Source of the DNA: Natronolimnohabitans sp. A-GB9
GTDB lineage: Archaea > Halobacteriota > Halobacteria > Halobacteriales > Natrialbaceae
Length of the DNA: 64,000 nucleotides
Direction: 5' to 3'
Assembly (NCBI RefSeq): GCF_030848565.1
Contig: NZ_JAVDDV010000003.1
Coordinates: 62,001-126,000 of the forward strand
The notes beneath the pieces are model-generated. The model had not been told where the DNA came from, made no database searches, and saw only the letters and a list, made by a program, of their open reading frames with translations. Shown one piece after another: positions 8,640-17,554 of the stretch (position 1 is its first letter; the number at the start of each line of letters is the position of its first letter). The position numbers were made by a program, and so were the translations under genes.

Positions 8640-9467
8640 ATGAACTCCGATACGGACCTCGCGCCCGCGGTGGCGTCGATCCTCGAGGCCGCCCGAGAGC
8701 GGACGGGCGGGGAGGACGTCGTCGACGTGGACGCGCGGTCGCTGCCGGACGCGATCGATCGGGCCGAGTCCGACGGCCGCGTGCCGATAATCGCCGAAGT
8801 AAAACCGACGAGTCCAACCGCCGATGGGACCCGCGACGACGATCCCGTCGAACTGGCCGAAGCGATGGTCGAGGGCGGTGCGACGGCGATCTCGGTGCTT
8901 ACGGAACCGAGCCACTTCGAGGGCTCACCCGAGGCGCTGACCCGCGTTCGGGAGGCCGTCGACGTTCCCGTGCTCCGGAAGGACTTCGTCCTTGACGAGG
9001 CGGGGATGGACGTCGTCGAGGCGGACCTGCTGTTGCTGATCGCTCGCTTCGTCGACGATCTCGAGGGCCTCGTCGCGGCAGCCAGACGGCGGGGCTTCCA
9101 GCCGCTCGTCGAGGTCCACGACCGCGAAGAACTCGAGACGGCCCTCGCAGCCGGCGCCGAACTTATCGGCGTCAACAACAGGGATCTGGCGCGACTCGAG
9201 GTCGACCTCGAAACCTTCGAGTCGGTGGCGCCCCACGCGAGACGTGTGACACGTTCCGATGGAGCAAACGGCGACGCCGTACCCAACGCTCCTGACGACG
9301 TGACGCTGATCGCCGAAAGCGGCGTCTCGTCGCCGGCCGACGTCCGACGGATGCGCGCGGCCGGCGCCGACGCCCTGCTGGTCGGCAGCGCTATTATGGA
9401 CCACGGCGCGGCCGACAGCGACGTGACCGAAAACACGCGGCGATTGGTCCAGGCGGAGGACGACTAA
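8640..9467 (+). CDS. trpC: Indole-3-glycerol phosphate synthase
   Basis: 275 residues, a TIM-barrel enzyme that closes carboxyphenylamino-deoxyribulose phosphate to indole-3-glycerol phosphate. Visible family motifs include [11 protein letters not shown] (catalytic Lys), [36 protein letters not shown] and the phosphate loop [13 protein letters not shown]. An extra insertion rich in Asp and Asn lies near residues 205-215. It is the first gene of trpC-trpB-trpA, 28 bases before trpB, with almost no leader: the TATA-like box is about 30 bases before ATG. Paired TGTACA boxes cover the promoter. Confidence 0.95.
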   Translation: MNSDTDLAPAVASILEAARERTGGEDVVDVDARSLPDAIDRAESDGRVPIIAEVKPTSPTADGTRDDDPVELAEAMVEGGATAISVLTEPSHFEGSPEALTRVREAVDVPVLRKDFVLDEAGMDVVEADLLLLIARFVDDLEGLVAAARRRGFQPLVEVHDREELETALAAGAELIGVNNRDLARLEVDLETFESVAPHARRVTRSDGANGDAVPNAPDDVTLIAESGVSSPADVRRMRAAGADALLVGSAIMDHGAADSDVTENTRRLVQAEDD

Positions 9468-9495
9468 CCATGGACGGGACAGACGGAGACGAGAT

Positions 9496-10767
9496 ATGAG
9501 CACGAGCGACCACGACCACGACAGTATCCGCGAGCGAGACAGCGAAGCCACCTTCGGTGACTACGGCGGCCAGTACGTCCCCGAGGCCCTGATGCCGGCG
9601 CTTCAGGAACTCGAGGACGCCTACGAACGCTACGTTTTGAACAACGAAGACGGCTTCATGGACGAGTTCCGCGAGCGTATGCGCGACTTCGGCGGCCGTC
9701 CGACGCCGCTGCAGCGCGCGGATCGACTGAGCGAGCGCTACGATCGCGAGATCTACCTCAAGCGTGAGGACCTCGTCCACGGCGGCGCACACAAACTAAA
9801 CAACGCCCTCGGGCAGGTGTTGCTCGCGAAGTACATGGGCAAAGAGCGGATCATCGCCGAGACCGGCGCCGGACAACACGGCACGGCGACCGCGATGGCT
9901 GCGGCCCACCTCGACATGCCCTGTGAGATCTACATGGGCCGGACCGACGTCAACCGCCAGCGCCCGAACGTCTACCGGATGCGGATGAACGGCGCCGAGG
10001 TAAACCCCGTCGACGCCGGCAGCGGAACGCTAAAGGAGGCGATCAACGAGACGATGCGCGACTGGGCGACGACCGTCGAACGGACTCATTACGTCATCGG
10101 GTCGGTCGTCGGCCCCCACCCGTTCCCGAAGCTGGTTCGTGACTTCCAGGCCGTCATCGGCCAGGAGGCCCGCCAACAGATCCAACAGCAGGCCGGCCGG
10201 CTCCCCGACAGCGTCGTCGCCTGTGCAGGCGGTGGCTCGAACACGATGGGTACCTTTCACGAGTTCGTCCCGGACGACGACGTTTCCCTCTACGCCGTCG
10301 AGGCCGGCGGCTCGAGCCTCCAGATCGACGAGGACGAAGGCGTCGCTCCCAACTCCGCGACGCTCTCGACGGGTACCGACGGCGTCCTCCACGGTGCGAT
10401 GACGAAACTCCTCCAGAGCGAGGACGGACAGATCGTCGAGTCCCACAGCGTCAGCGCCGGCTTGGACTACGCCGGCGTCGGCCCCGAACTCTCCCATCTC
10501 GTCGAGACCGGCCGCGTCACGCCGGTCAACGTCGGCGACGAGGCCGCGTTGAACGGCTTCCATCGGCTCTCGAACCTCGAGGGGATCATTCCGGCTCTGG
10601 AGTCGAGTCACGCGCTGGGGTATCTAGAGGAACAGCACGAGGAACTCGGCGACCTCGTCGTCGTCAACGTCTCCGGTCGCGGCGACAAGGACCTAGAAAC
10701 CGTTCTCGAGGAGACCGAGACGCGCGATCTCGAGGCCGCCCCGGACGTGGAGGTGTTCGATTCGTGA
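9496..10767 (+). CDS. trpB: Tryptophan synthase beta chain
   Basis: 423 residues, the usual TrpB1 length. It condenses indole with serine using pyridoxal phosphate. The PLP lysine is Lys100 in [13 protein letters not shown], followed by [13 protein letters not shown] and the glycine-rich phosphate loop [11 protein letters not shown]. The opening [14 protein letters not shown] is typical of the alpha-partnered form, which fits the adjacent trpA. It overlaps trpA by 4 bases (GTGA), implying translational coupling and a 1:1 complex in the cytoplasm. Confidence 0.96.
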   Translation: MSTSDHDHDSIRERDSEATFGDYGGQYVPEALMPALQELEDAYERYVLNNEDGFMDEFRERMRDFGGRPTPLQRADRLSERYDREIYLKREDLVHGGAHKLNNALGQVLLAKYMGKERIIAETGAGQHGTATAMAAAHLDMPCEIYMGRTDVNRQRPNVYRMRMNGAEVNPVDAGSGTLKEAINETMRDWATTVERTHYVIGSVVGPHPFPKLVRDFQAVIGQEARQQIQQQAGRLPDSVVACAGGGSNTMGTFHEFVPDDDVSLYAVEAGGSSLQIDEDEGVAPNSATLSTGTDGVLHGAMTKLLQSEDGQIVESHSVSAGLDYAGVGPELSHLVETGRVTPVNVGDEAALNGFHRLSNLEGIIPALESSHALGYLEEQHEELGDLVVVNVSGRGDKDLETVLEETETRDLEAAPDVEVFDS

Positions 10768-11639
10768 GCGACGACGGACAGCCGACGACCGCCGCCGCCG
10801 GCAGCGACATCGAGGCCGCCATCCGCGAGAACCACCCCGCCTTGATCACCTACATCACCGCGGGCGACCCTTCACTCGAGGAGACGAAAGCGTACGTCGA
10901 GGCCCTCGACCGCGGCGGCGCAGACCTAATCGAACTCGGCCTCCCGTTTTCCGAACCGGTCGCCGAGGGCGCGACGATCCAGGCCGCGATCAACCGCGCG
11001 CTCGAGGCCGGCACGACCCAGGAGGGCTTTTTCGAGCTGGTCGACGAACTCGAGACCGAGGCGCCGCTGCTGGTGATGACCTACTACAACATGATCCTCC
11101 AGTACGGAGAAGCGACCGCGGACGTGGGGCCGTTCGTAGAGCGGGCGGCCGATGCGGGGCTGTCGGGGATCATCGTCCCAGATCTCCCCGCCGAGGAGGC
11201 CGATCCGCTGCGGACGGCCTGTGACGATCACGGGCTCGATCTCGTCTTTATCGTCGCGCCGACGACCGAAGGCGAGCGCCTCGACCGGATCATGTCCCAG
11301 GTGTCGGGCTTTGCCTACGTACAGGCTCGACTCGGGACGACCGGTGCTCGCGGCGACGTCTCGAGTGCGACCCACGAGAGTCTCGCACGACTCGCAGAGT
11401 ACGACGTCCCCAAGGCCGTCGGCTTCGGCGTCAGCGAGGGCGACCACGCCGCCGAAATCGTCGAAGCCGGTGCCGACGGCGTCATCGTCGGCAGCGCGTT
11501 GATCGATATCATCGCCTCAAGTGACGATCCGGTTGCCGACCTCGAGGCGAAGGCGGCGGAGCTCAAACGCGGCGCCGTCCGTGGCGGAGAATCCCTCACG
11601 AACGATGTAGAAGATGCACCGGAACCAGAACAGCCATAA
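10764..11639 (+). CDS. trpA: Tryptophan synthase alpha chain
   Basis: 291 residues starting at GTG 10764 inside the trpB stop. It cleaves indole-3-glycerol phosphate to indole and glyceraldehyde-3-phosphate and passes indole to TrpB. Catalytic Glu and Asp appear in [15 protein letters not shown], and the family loops are [23 protein letters not shown], and [15 protein letters not shown] hydrophilic acidic tail of about 25 residues follows the barrel. Third gene of the trp operon, followed after 24 bases by the ADH synthase gene. Confidence 0.95.
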   Translation: MSDDGQPTTAAAGSDIEAAIRENHPALITYITAGDPSLEETKAYVEALDRGGADLIELGLPFSEPVAEGATIQAAINRALEAGTTQEGFFELVDELETEAPLLVMTYYNMILQYGEATADVGPFVERAADAGLSGIIVPDLPAEEADPLRTACDDHGLDLVFIVAPTTEGERLDRIMSQVSGFAYVQARLGTTGARGDVSSATHESLARLAEYDVPKAVGFGVSEGDHAAEIVEAGADGVIVGSALIDIIASSDDPVADLEAKAAELKRGAVRGGESLTNDVEDAPEPEQP

Positions 11640-11663
11640 CTGCAAGCTTGCTACACTCCCGCA

Positions 11664-12461
11664 ATGACCACACCAGGCACTGAAGCACGACTCGATCGAA
11701 TCGGTACAGACGGCTCCTACGTGATCGTTCCCATGGATCACGGCATCACCATCGGTGCCGTCCAGGGGCTGAAAGACATCGAATCGACGATCGACGGCGT
11801 CACCAGCGGCGGTGCAGACGCCGTCCTCACCCAGAAAGGGATCGCGTCCCGCGTCCACGAGAACAAAAACGGCAAGGGTTACATCGTCCACCTCAACGGG
11901 TCGACGACGATCGGCCCCGACGAGAACGACAAACGCATGACCGGTACGGTCGAGGAGGCCGTTCGTGCCGGTGCCGACGCTGTCTCCTTCCACATCAATG
12001 TCGGTTCGGACCACGAACCAGACCAGATCTCCCAGCTCGCCGAGGTCACCGAGGCGGCCGACCGGCTCGGGATGCCGGTACTCGCGATGGCCTACGCCCG
12101 CGGCCCGGGCGTCGACCCTGAAGATCCCGAAGCGCTCGGTCACGCAGTTCGCCTCGCCGAGGAACTCGGCGCCGACATCGTCAAGACGGGCTACAGCGGC
12201 GACGCCGAGAGCTTCCAGCACGTCGTCGAATCGACGCGGCTGCCGGTCGTCATCGCCGGCGGTTCGAAAGGGACCGACCGCGAGACGGTCGAGATGGTCC
12301 GTGGCGTCATGGACGCCGGCGGCGCCGGCGTCTCGATGGGCCGGTCGATCTTCCAGCACGAGGACCCCGAAGCAATCGCTCGCGCAGTCGCCGGTGTCGT
12401 CCACGACGACCTCCCGACCGAGGAGGCACTGGCCCGGGCCGGGCTGGCACTCGAGGCCTAA
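11664..12461 (+). CDS. 2-amino-3,7-dideoxy-D-threo-hept-6-ulosonate (ADH) synthase
   Basis: 265 residues, class I aldolase-like barrel. It performs the first step of the archaeal route to dehydroquinate that replaces DAHP synthase, using aspartate semialdehyde and a 6-deoxy sugar phosphate. Expected residues are present: Asp25 in PMDHG, Tyr in MAYARGPG and the Schiff-base Lys174 in DIVKTGYSG, with a phosphate loop IAGGSKGTD. Its partner, DHQ synthase II, is encoded at 17555. Only 24 bases separate it from trpA, so it probably belongs to the trp transcript and shares its control. Confidence 0.92.
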   Translation: MTTPGTEARLDRIGTDGSYVIVPMDHGITIGAVQGLKDIESTIDGVTSGGADAVLTQKGIASRVHENKNGKGYIVHLNGSTTIGPDENDKRMTGTVEEAVRAGADAVSFHINVGSDHEPDQISQLAEVTEAADRLGMPVLAMAYARGPGVDPEDPEALGHAVRLAEELGADIVKTGYSGDAESFQHVVESTRLPVVIAGGSKGTDRETVEMVRGVMDAGGAGVSMGRSIFQHEDPEAIARAVAGVVHDDLPTEEALARAGLALEA

Positions 12462-12482
12462 TACGATCTCCTGTCGTCACTG

Positions 12483-12540
12483 CCCGCCGATCGCCGACCC
12501 CGCCCTGGCGATCGGCGGGAGCTCGGTACAGCAGTCCGTA
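12483..12540 (+). repeat. 58-bp hairpin element, copy 1
   Basis: A perfect 13-bp inverted repeat (CCCGCCGATCGCC / GGCGATCGGCGGG, loop 11) is followed after 3 bases by TCGGTACAGCAGTCCGTA. Three other copies of the same length occur at 13727, 33563 and 35970. It lies between two convergent genes, so the hairpin could also end transcription. Confidence 0.65.
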
Positions 12541-12564
12541 TAAGACCGGTCGTCGATCGTTATA

Positions 12565-13521
12565 TCAGTCGGCACCGCAGAGATCGAGTGGGTCCGTCAC
12601 GACGAGGGCCTCGACGACCGCAGAACCGACGCGAGCGGCGTTGTCGATCGCCAGCGAGAGACTCGAGGGATCGCCGTCGAAACTCTCCGTGACGGACTCG
12701 CCGGGTGCCGGCCGGTCGTAGTTAGAGACGGCACGAACGCTTAGGTATCGCTCGGACAGACCGAAGCGCCCGAGGGCGGTCGCCGTCGCGGCATCTTCCA
12801 TCTGGGTCGTCACGTAGGGAGCGACGCCGTACTGCTCGCAGAGCCACTCGACCTCGCGAGCGTAGCGGGGACCGTGCCAGAATTCGTCACCACAGACGGT
12901 CGCCCCGCGTTCGATCGTCGGTCCTGAATCGGGTGCGTTCGGGTATCGTCGCTGGTACTCACGAGTGTCGTCGTCTTCGCAGAGGTCGACCGTCCGGGCT
13001 GCCTCGAGCGCACAGTCGACGACCGACCCCTCGAGGCGGTGGACGTAGTCCCGCGGGCGGTAGGCGAGGAGATCGATGGGACGGTCCTCGGCGCGCTCGG
13101 CTTCGTCTGCATCCGAGCGGTGGTCCCACCGGTGTTTCCGGTCCCAGTCGACGACCGCGTCGGCGATTGCGACCGAGCCGAGTGCAGTCGTTTCGGGCGA
13201 CGAACCCGCGATCCCACTCGAGACGACGTAGGCCGACTCGAGATCGAGCCCCGGGTTCGCGAGGGTGGCGGTGACGGTCGTCGCCGCGTCGCTTTTGCCG
13301 ATCCCGGTCGTCGTGACGGCGATTCCGGCGTCGGTCACGTAGACCGGCGTCTCGGCTCCCGGGATCGCGAGTGCGTCCGTGATCTCGTAGCGCTCGAGCC
13401 ACGGCCGACGCTCATCGAGCGGATCCTCGAAAGCGGCAGTAAGGACCAGCGCGTCGGGACGGAGCGGATCGTCAGGGTCGGGCGCTCGGGGTGTCGGCAG
13501 TGAACGCGAGTCCGCGGTCAT
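12565..13521 (-). CDS. Purine nucleoside permease / phosphorylase-like protein (NUP family)
   Basis: 318 residues. The sequence follows the NUP family: an N-terminal PDALVLTAAFEDPLDE, a nucleoside phosphorylase-type core with TTTGIGKSDAATTV and YVVSSGIAGSSPE, then TQMEDAATATALGRFG and a Ser-Asn-Tyr-Asp motif. NUP proteins were named as permeases but are built like nucleoside phosphorylases, and no membrane segment is visible here, so a cytoplasmic nucleoside-cleaving or binding role is as likely. ATG 13521 is chosen; the longer frame runs into a repeat element. It converges on the ADH synthase gene. Confidence 0.78.
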   Translation of the reverse strand: MTADSRSLPTPRAPDPDDPLRPDALVLTAAFEDPLDERRPWLERYEITDALAIPGAETPVYVTDAGIAVTTTGIGKSDAATTVTATLANPGLDLESAYVVSSGIAGSSPETTALGSVAIADAVVDWDRKHRWDHRSDADEAERAEDRPIDLLAYRPRDYVHRLEGSVVDCALEAARTVDLCEDDDTREYQRRYPNAPDSGPTIERGATVCGDEFWHGPRYAREVEWLCEQYGVAPYVTTQMEDAATATALGRFGLSERYLSVRAVSNYDRPAPGESVTESFDGDPSSLSLAIDNAARVGSAVVEALVVTDPLDLCGAD

Positions 13522-13573
13522 GCTCGAGCAACGGTTTCGTCCCCTTGTCAGACTGTCGGACAGCAGGCAGTGA

Positions 13574-13651
13574 TACTGTCGGACAGAACTATTGTGAGAA
13601 TTTGCCGCTTCCGTCCGGCGAATTCTCTTCAGTGACTTCTGTCCGGCAGTA
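13574..13651 (+). mobile_element. Short transposable element, 78-bp form, copy 1
   Basis: Terminal inverted repeats TACTGTCGGACAG / CTGTCCGGCAGTA enclose a nearly palindromic interior (GAGAATTTGCCG / CGGCGAATTCTC). Flanks are TGA on both sides (13571-13573 and 13652-13654), a 3-bp target duplication. It is about 96 percent identical to the copy at 38023. A further half-end, CTGTCGGACAGCAG, lies just upstream at 13552. No coding capacity. Confidence 0.85.
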
Positions 13652-13726
13652 TGAGCCGTCGGTCGCGACGTCGCGGCCGCCACTCGCGGGGACGGCCCCA
13701 GTTATACGGTTTACTGTACGTCAGTG

Positions 13727-13784
13727 CCGGCGTAACCGCGACCCGGGCGGCGGTTACGCCGGTACATCGGTACAGGGATCCGTA
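13727..13784 (+). repeat. 58-bp hairpin element, copy 2
   Basis: A perfect 13-bp inverted repeat (CCGGCGTAACCGC / GCGGTTACGCCGG, loop 10) is followed by TACA and TCGGTACAGGGATCCGTA. Length and layout equal the copy at 12483, but the stem sequence is different on both arms. It lies 65 bases before the SprT start, on the coding strand. Confidence 0.65.
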
Positions 13785-13848
13785 TCACGCGACCTGTGAA
13801 TCGTGTTGTATCAACTACCCGATCGTCACGGACGTCCATAGTCGGCGT

Positions 13849-14490
13849 ATGGATCGCCTGATCGGGATTGGGGTGACCGGAACACCTTCGAGAGCCGGGG
13901 ACGTTTCATCGATCGTGACTACTGCGGACGACGAGCTCACGGTCGACGACGAGATCGTCGCTCGAGCCCGAATCCACACTCGCGACGTCCTCGACGGGTG
14001 TGACCTCGAGATCGATCGCGACGCCCTCGAGTGGACGGTCACGACCCGCCCGCGACGACGGGCCGGGGCGTGTCGATGGGACGCTGATCGCGAGGTGGCG
14101 ACGATCGTCCTGACCCGGCAGGCCTACGAGCGCTACGAGTGGGAGGCGTTCGCTGGCGTCGTCCGCCACGAGCTCGTCCACGTCTGGGAGTTCCAGCGCT
14201 TCGGCGAGTCCAGCCACGGTCCTCGCTTTCGCGAGCAGGCAACACGCCTCGAGGCGCCTCGACACTGTGAGACGTTCGCCGAGCCGCGGTACGTCCTGCG
14301 ATGTCTCGCAGCCGACTGCGATTGGGAGGCCCACCGACATCGTGCCTCGAAGCCAGTGAAAGCGCCCGGAACGTATCGCTGTGGGACGTGTGGGAACACA
14401 TACGAGGTCGAGCACGTCGACAGCGGGCGTACCTGGACGACTGCGAGCGGATTCGGCGGGGCGAAAGCGGCACTCGGTGACCGCTGGTGA
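13849..14490 (+). CDS. SprT-family zinc metalloprotease-like protein
   Basis: 213 residues. A metallopeptidase helix HELVH occupies residues 107-111 (HExxH, VRHELVHVWEFQ) and a C-terminal zinc ribbon has Cys pairs (CLAADC and YRCGTCG). This is the SprT / Spartan architecture, whose eukaryotic members cut DNA-protein crosslinks; the archaeal role is inferred only by family. The frame extends further upstream but passes through repeat elements, so ATG at 13849 is used. A start still further inside (after residue 20) is possible. Confidence 0.82.
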   Translation: MDRLIGIGVTGTPSRAGDVSSIVTTADDELTVDDEIVARARIHTRDVLDGCDLEIDRDALEWTVTTRPRRRAGACRWDADREVATIVLTRQAYERYEWEAFAGVVRHELVHVWEFQRFGESSHGPRFREQATRLEAPRHCETFAEPRYVLRCLAADCDWEAHRHRASKPVKAPGTYRCGTCGNTYEVEHVDSGRTWTTASGFGGAKAALGDRW

Positions 14491-14569
14491 GGCCTGTATT
14501 CCCCGGGGACGGACGTTCCCGCGAGCGGGCCACGGAACACTTATTCGACTGCCCCTGTCTGTTTCAGCT

Positions 14570-15103
14570 ATGGGAATACTCGATTTGATGCTGGGTCAAT
14601 CCGAGCCCGGCGAGCAGGGGGTCGAGGGGCGCTCGTACAAACTGCCGAAAGAGACCCACGACTTCGTCTACCCGATCGCCGTGCGACGGCCCGAGATCGA
14701 CGCGTTCACGTCGTTGCTCGAGGCCGAGGCCGATGCACCAGCACTCGAGGGCGACGCCGACGAACTCCAGTCCGTCTTCGACGACGTCCTCGGCGACAGC
14801 GAGATCGACGCCGAGGAGTTGGCCGAGAAACAGCGCAAACCGCGTCGCGAGACCGAACGGATCGTCGACCACTGGGACGAGCAGCTGACCGACGACGTTG
14901 GCGTCGTCTACGCCCGTCCGGGAACGTATCCGACGCTGCTATCCTTCGTCAAACGCTGCAAACAACGCGACGAGGACACTGCCGACGAGTTCGAACTTCC
15001 TGACGAGTTTGCCGCGGGCACCGCCCTACTCAAGCGCCTCGAGGAAGCGACAAGCGATCAGTACCGCGCCGTCGTGCACACGGATCTCCTCCCCGACGAA
15101 TAA
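14570..15103 (+). CDS. Hypothetical acidic haloarchaeal protein
   Basis: 177 residues from ATG 14570, with a TTATTCG TATA-like box about 30 bases upstream. No membrane segment or signal. The sequence opens MGILDLMLGQSEPGEQ and is rich in Asp and Glu, with a central segment of heptad-like acidic and Leu residues (about 58-95). I do not recognise a domain. It stands alone between SprT and a convergent HAD gene. Confidence 0.72.
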   Translation: MGILDLMLGQSEPGEQGVEGRSYKLPKETHDFVYPIAVRRPEIDAFTSLLEAEADAPALEGDADELQSVFDDVLGDSEIDAEELAEKQRKPRRETERIVDHWDEQLTDDVGVVYARPGTYPTLLSFVKRCKQRDEDTADEFELPDEFAAGTALLKRLEEATSDQYRAVVHTDLLPDE

Positions 15104-15165
15104 GATATCACGCTCTGTCGTCTCTCCTCTCTCGAGCGACCCGATCGCTCCGAGTGAACGAGTCG

Positions 15166-15843
15166 CTAGACGATCGTCTCGAGGGCCTCGAGCGACGACA
15201 GCTCGTAGGTCGGCTCGTGGCGCTGTCCGTCGAGTCCGCTGGCTTCGGTGTCGATCCAGGCCGAATCGAGCCCCATCGCGTTCGCGCCGGCGACGTCGGC
15301 GTGCAGCGAGTCGCCGACGTGGATCGCCGCGTTCGGGCTCGCGTCGAGTTCCGAGAGCGCGTACTCGAAGGGGGCTGTGTCGGGTTTCGGGTAGATGCCC
15401 GCACTCGGTTCCGTGAAGACGCGGACGTCGAAGGCGTCGGCGATGTCAAGCGCCTCGAGTTTCTTCGTCTGTGTCCGGCGACCACCGTTGGTGATCAGCC
15501 CGACTGGACCGACCTCGCGGGCGAGCTCGAGGGCGGTCTTCGCGCCCGGGCGAAACTCGACGGCGGTCGGATCCTGGACCGCAAGGTATCGGTCGGCGAG
15601 GATGGGAGCGACGTCGGGATCGGCGTCGGTACGGTCGGCGACCTCGCGAAAGAGGTTCTCGTAGAACTCGCGGTCCGTTTCCGCGGTCGGAAGCGACGGC
15701 ACGGCCGCTTGCAGGTCCGCCGGCGTACAGAACTGATCGACGTCGGCCCGATCGAACGCCGACTCGAGCAGCGTCGCGGGGTCCTGCGTCGACTCACAGA
15801 GGGTGCGATCGAGATCGAAACAGATCGCGTCGTAGGCAGCCAT
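15166..15843 (-). CDS. HAD superfamily hydrolase, subfamily IA
   Basis: 225 residues. All four HAD motifs are visible: I, FDLDRTL with the nucleophilic Asp (residues 9-15); II, LITNGG; III, the Lys in YPKPD; IV, GDSLHADVAGA. The cap lies between motifs I and II, as in phosphoglycolate phosphatase-like enzymes. It probably dephosphorylates a small phosphate ester, but the substrate cannot be read from sequence. Divergent from the HTH gene at 15964, with about 120 bases of shared promoter. Confidence 0.88.
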   Translation of the reverse strand: MAAYDAICFDLDRTLCESTQDPATLLESAFDRADVDQFCTPADLQAAVPSLPTAETDREFYENLFREVADRTDADPDVAPILADRYLAVQDPTAVEFRPGAKTALELAREVGPVGLITNGGRRTQTKKLEALDIADAFDVRVFTEPSAGIYPKPDTAPFEYALSELDASPNAAIHVGDSLHADVAGANAMGLDSAWIDTEASGLDGQRHEPTYELSSLEALETIV

Positions 15844-15963
15844 TCGTCGAATGTTGGGCCGGACGCGTTCTTAACGTTTCGACGGCCGTGACGGCGTGGA
15901 CGTCCTCGAGTTGACGCGTCGTCGATCCATAGACATTATTTTCACGCCCACATCTATCGTTCC

Positions 15964-16785
15964 ATGAACGTCGTCAAACGCGTCCACATCGTCCCGCTTG
16001 GGTACGAGTACGATCGGATCCTCGAGCCGATCAGGGAACAACGGGCCGATATCGTCTACCTGCTCGAGGACGACGGGACGGCCGTGGGAACGCGCACCGG
16101 CGAGGCCGACTACCACGACGAGCTCCGAGCGGAACTCGAGTCGATCGTCCCCGAGGTTCGGACGCGTGAGTGTGATTTGACGGACGTCTACGCCGTCCTC
16201 GGCGAGGTGACGACGATCGCTGCCGACCACGCCGACGACACCGTCTCGGTCAACGTCTCCGGCTCTGGGACGATCCCCGCGATCGGCGCGACGATGGCCT
16301 GTATGGACGTCTCGACGGACGCCCACGCCTACTACGTCGAGCCCGAGGAGTACGCCCACGACGGCGAGCGCGAACCGATCTCGACGGGCGTAACCGCTAC
16401 CGAACAACTCCCGACGTATCCAATCGATTCCCCGACGCCCGACCAGGTCGCGATTATGGCGTTTCTGGCCGACCCTAACGCCTGGGATGGCTACCACGAC
16501 GCCAGAACCACGCCACCGAAGAAGAAAGATCTGATCGAGTACGCCCGCGATCGTGGACTCTCTTTTATGGCTGATCGTCGCCCGCCCACAGAGCGAAGCG
16601 GCGAAGACAAAGGTGCCTTTCGCGTCCTCGATACGCACGTCCTCGAGCCACTCGAGGCGGACGGCTACGTCACGATCGAATCCGTCGGCCGCCGCCGCGT
16701 CGTCGAACTCACGGAACGCGGCGAGAACGCGTATCGAGCGTTCAAACACAAACTCGCCGAGACCGACACTGGAGACGGCTCGTGA
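15964..16785 (+). CDS. HFX_2341-type transcriptional regulator (Rossmann-like sensor plus wHTH)
   Basis: 273 residues. The N-terminal ~135 residues alternate strands and helices, opening VKRVHIVPLGYEYDRI and including SVNVSGSGTIPAIGATMA, a glycine/serine loop after a hydrophobic strand that resembles ligand loops of CARF domains. The C-terminal part (about 150-265) is a winged helix with a wing-like YVTIESVGRRRVVELTERG. I read it as a one-component regulator binding a small ligand; the CARF resemblance is inference. A TATTATTTT box about 28 bases before ATG suggests a leaderless transcript. Confidence 0.78.
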   Translation: MNVVKRVHIVPLGYEYDRILEPIREQRADIVYLLEDDGTAVGTRTGEADYHDELRAELESIVPEVRTRECDLTDVYAVLGEVTTIAADHADDTVSVNVSGSGTIPAIGATMACMDVSTDAHAYYVEPEEYAHDGEREPISTGVTATEQLPTYPIDSPTPDQVAIMAFLADPNAWDGYHDARTTPPKKKDLIEYARDRGLSFMADRRPPTERSGEDKGAFRVLDTHVLEPLEADGYVTIESVGRRRVVELTERGENAYRAFKHKLAETDTGDGS

Positions 16786-16819
16786 TTGCTCGAGGACAGA
16801 ACAGTCGGGAAACCCAATC

Positions 16820-17256
16820 CTAGCCCGTGGAGTGTCGACACGCTGGGGACGAAGAGTTGAGACGACGGTGAGGGAGGGCGTGAAGGGCAGGCGTCAGCAG
16901 GGTGTGGCGGCCGTCGCGGGACGACGACCCGGAATCGCTCATACTGTCGACCAGTAGGCCAATCGCGTCCCCAGCCGTGCGAACTCGAGGTCCCCCGAGG
17001 CGCTCGACGTGTGCTTGGAGGGCCGTCTCGTCGATGGCCTCTCGCGGTCGTCACGGTAGCCGTCCGTCTCGGCCGTCGCCCGCGCGATGAGGAACGGGAC
17101 AGCGGCTGCCAGCCGCGAGTTGGGGAGTTCCGGGCCAGCGACACCCGTCCGGTCGGCGACCGCTTCGACCTCGAGTCGACGACCGGCGTCCTCGATCGAG
17201 GGCTCGCCGTTCGCGGCCGGCGTCAGTTCCGTACTCGGCGGGTGTCGCTGGCCCAT
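16820..17256 (-). pseudogene. Frameshifted conserved-looking gene
   Basis: From ATG at 17256 the frame reads well for about 70 residues, through PNSRLAAAVPFLIARATAE and TDGYRDD, then becomes Ser/Arg-rich and ends at 16939. In a neighbouring frame the sequence immediately continues as EAIDETALQAHVERLGGP and TAGDAIGLLVDSMSD, with normal haloarchaeal composition, to TAG at 16820. A one-base indel near 17055-17065 explains both. Upstream lies an AT-rich promoter-like stretch. The intact product would be a small acidic helical protein of unknown function. Confidence 0.6.
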
Positions 17257-17554
17257 ACGAGATCGATCGTCGTGGCTGATATTATCTACTTCTGAGAAAG
17301 TATCGATACAATTGTTACTATCGTTACCATCATTATTTTTGCACCAACTCGAGTATCGCACCTCGTGGGCCCGTGGGACGGCGAGTTTCGATCCTGGCCC
17401 AGATCACGTCGGATCGAACCGCGGATAAAACCGGGATTCGAACCGACCGGCCGGTCGAACGTCCCATCGGAGTCGGCAAGAGACGACCGAACCGCCCGAC
17501 GGGTCGCCTGCGGGATTCGCCACGTTCAAGCCGGTTCCCTTCGAGGGTCGAGAT

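Noticed and set aside
16941-16954. Sequence ATACTGTCGACCAG resembling an element terminal repeat
   Set aside because: It lies inside the frameshifted gene where it codes LLVDS in the restored frame, has no partner end and no TNA duplication; treated as chance.
17410-17457. GGGATTCGAACC with flanking GC stretch looked like the T-arm of a tRNA on the minus strand
   Set aside because: The stem bases next to the loop do not pair and no acceptor, D or anticodon arm can be built around it.
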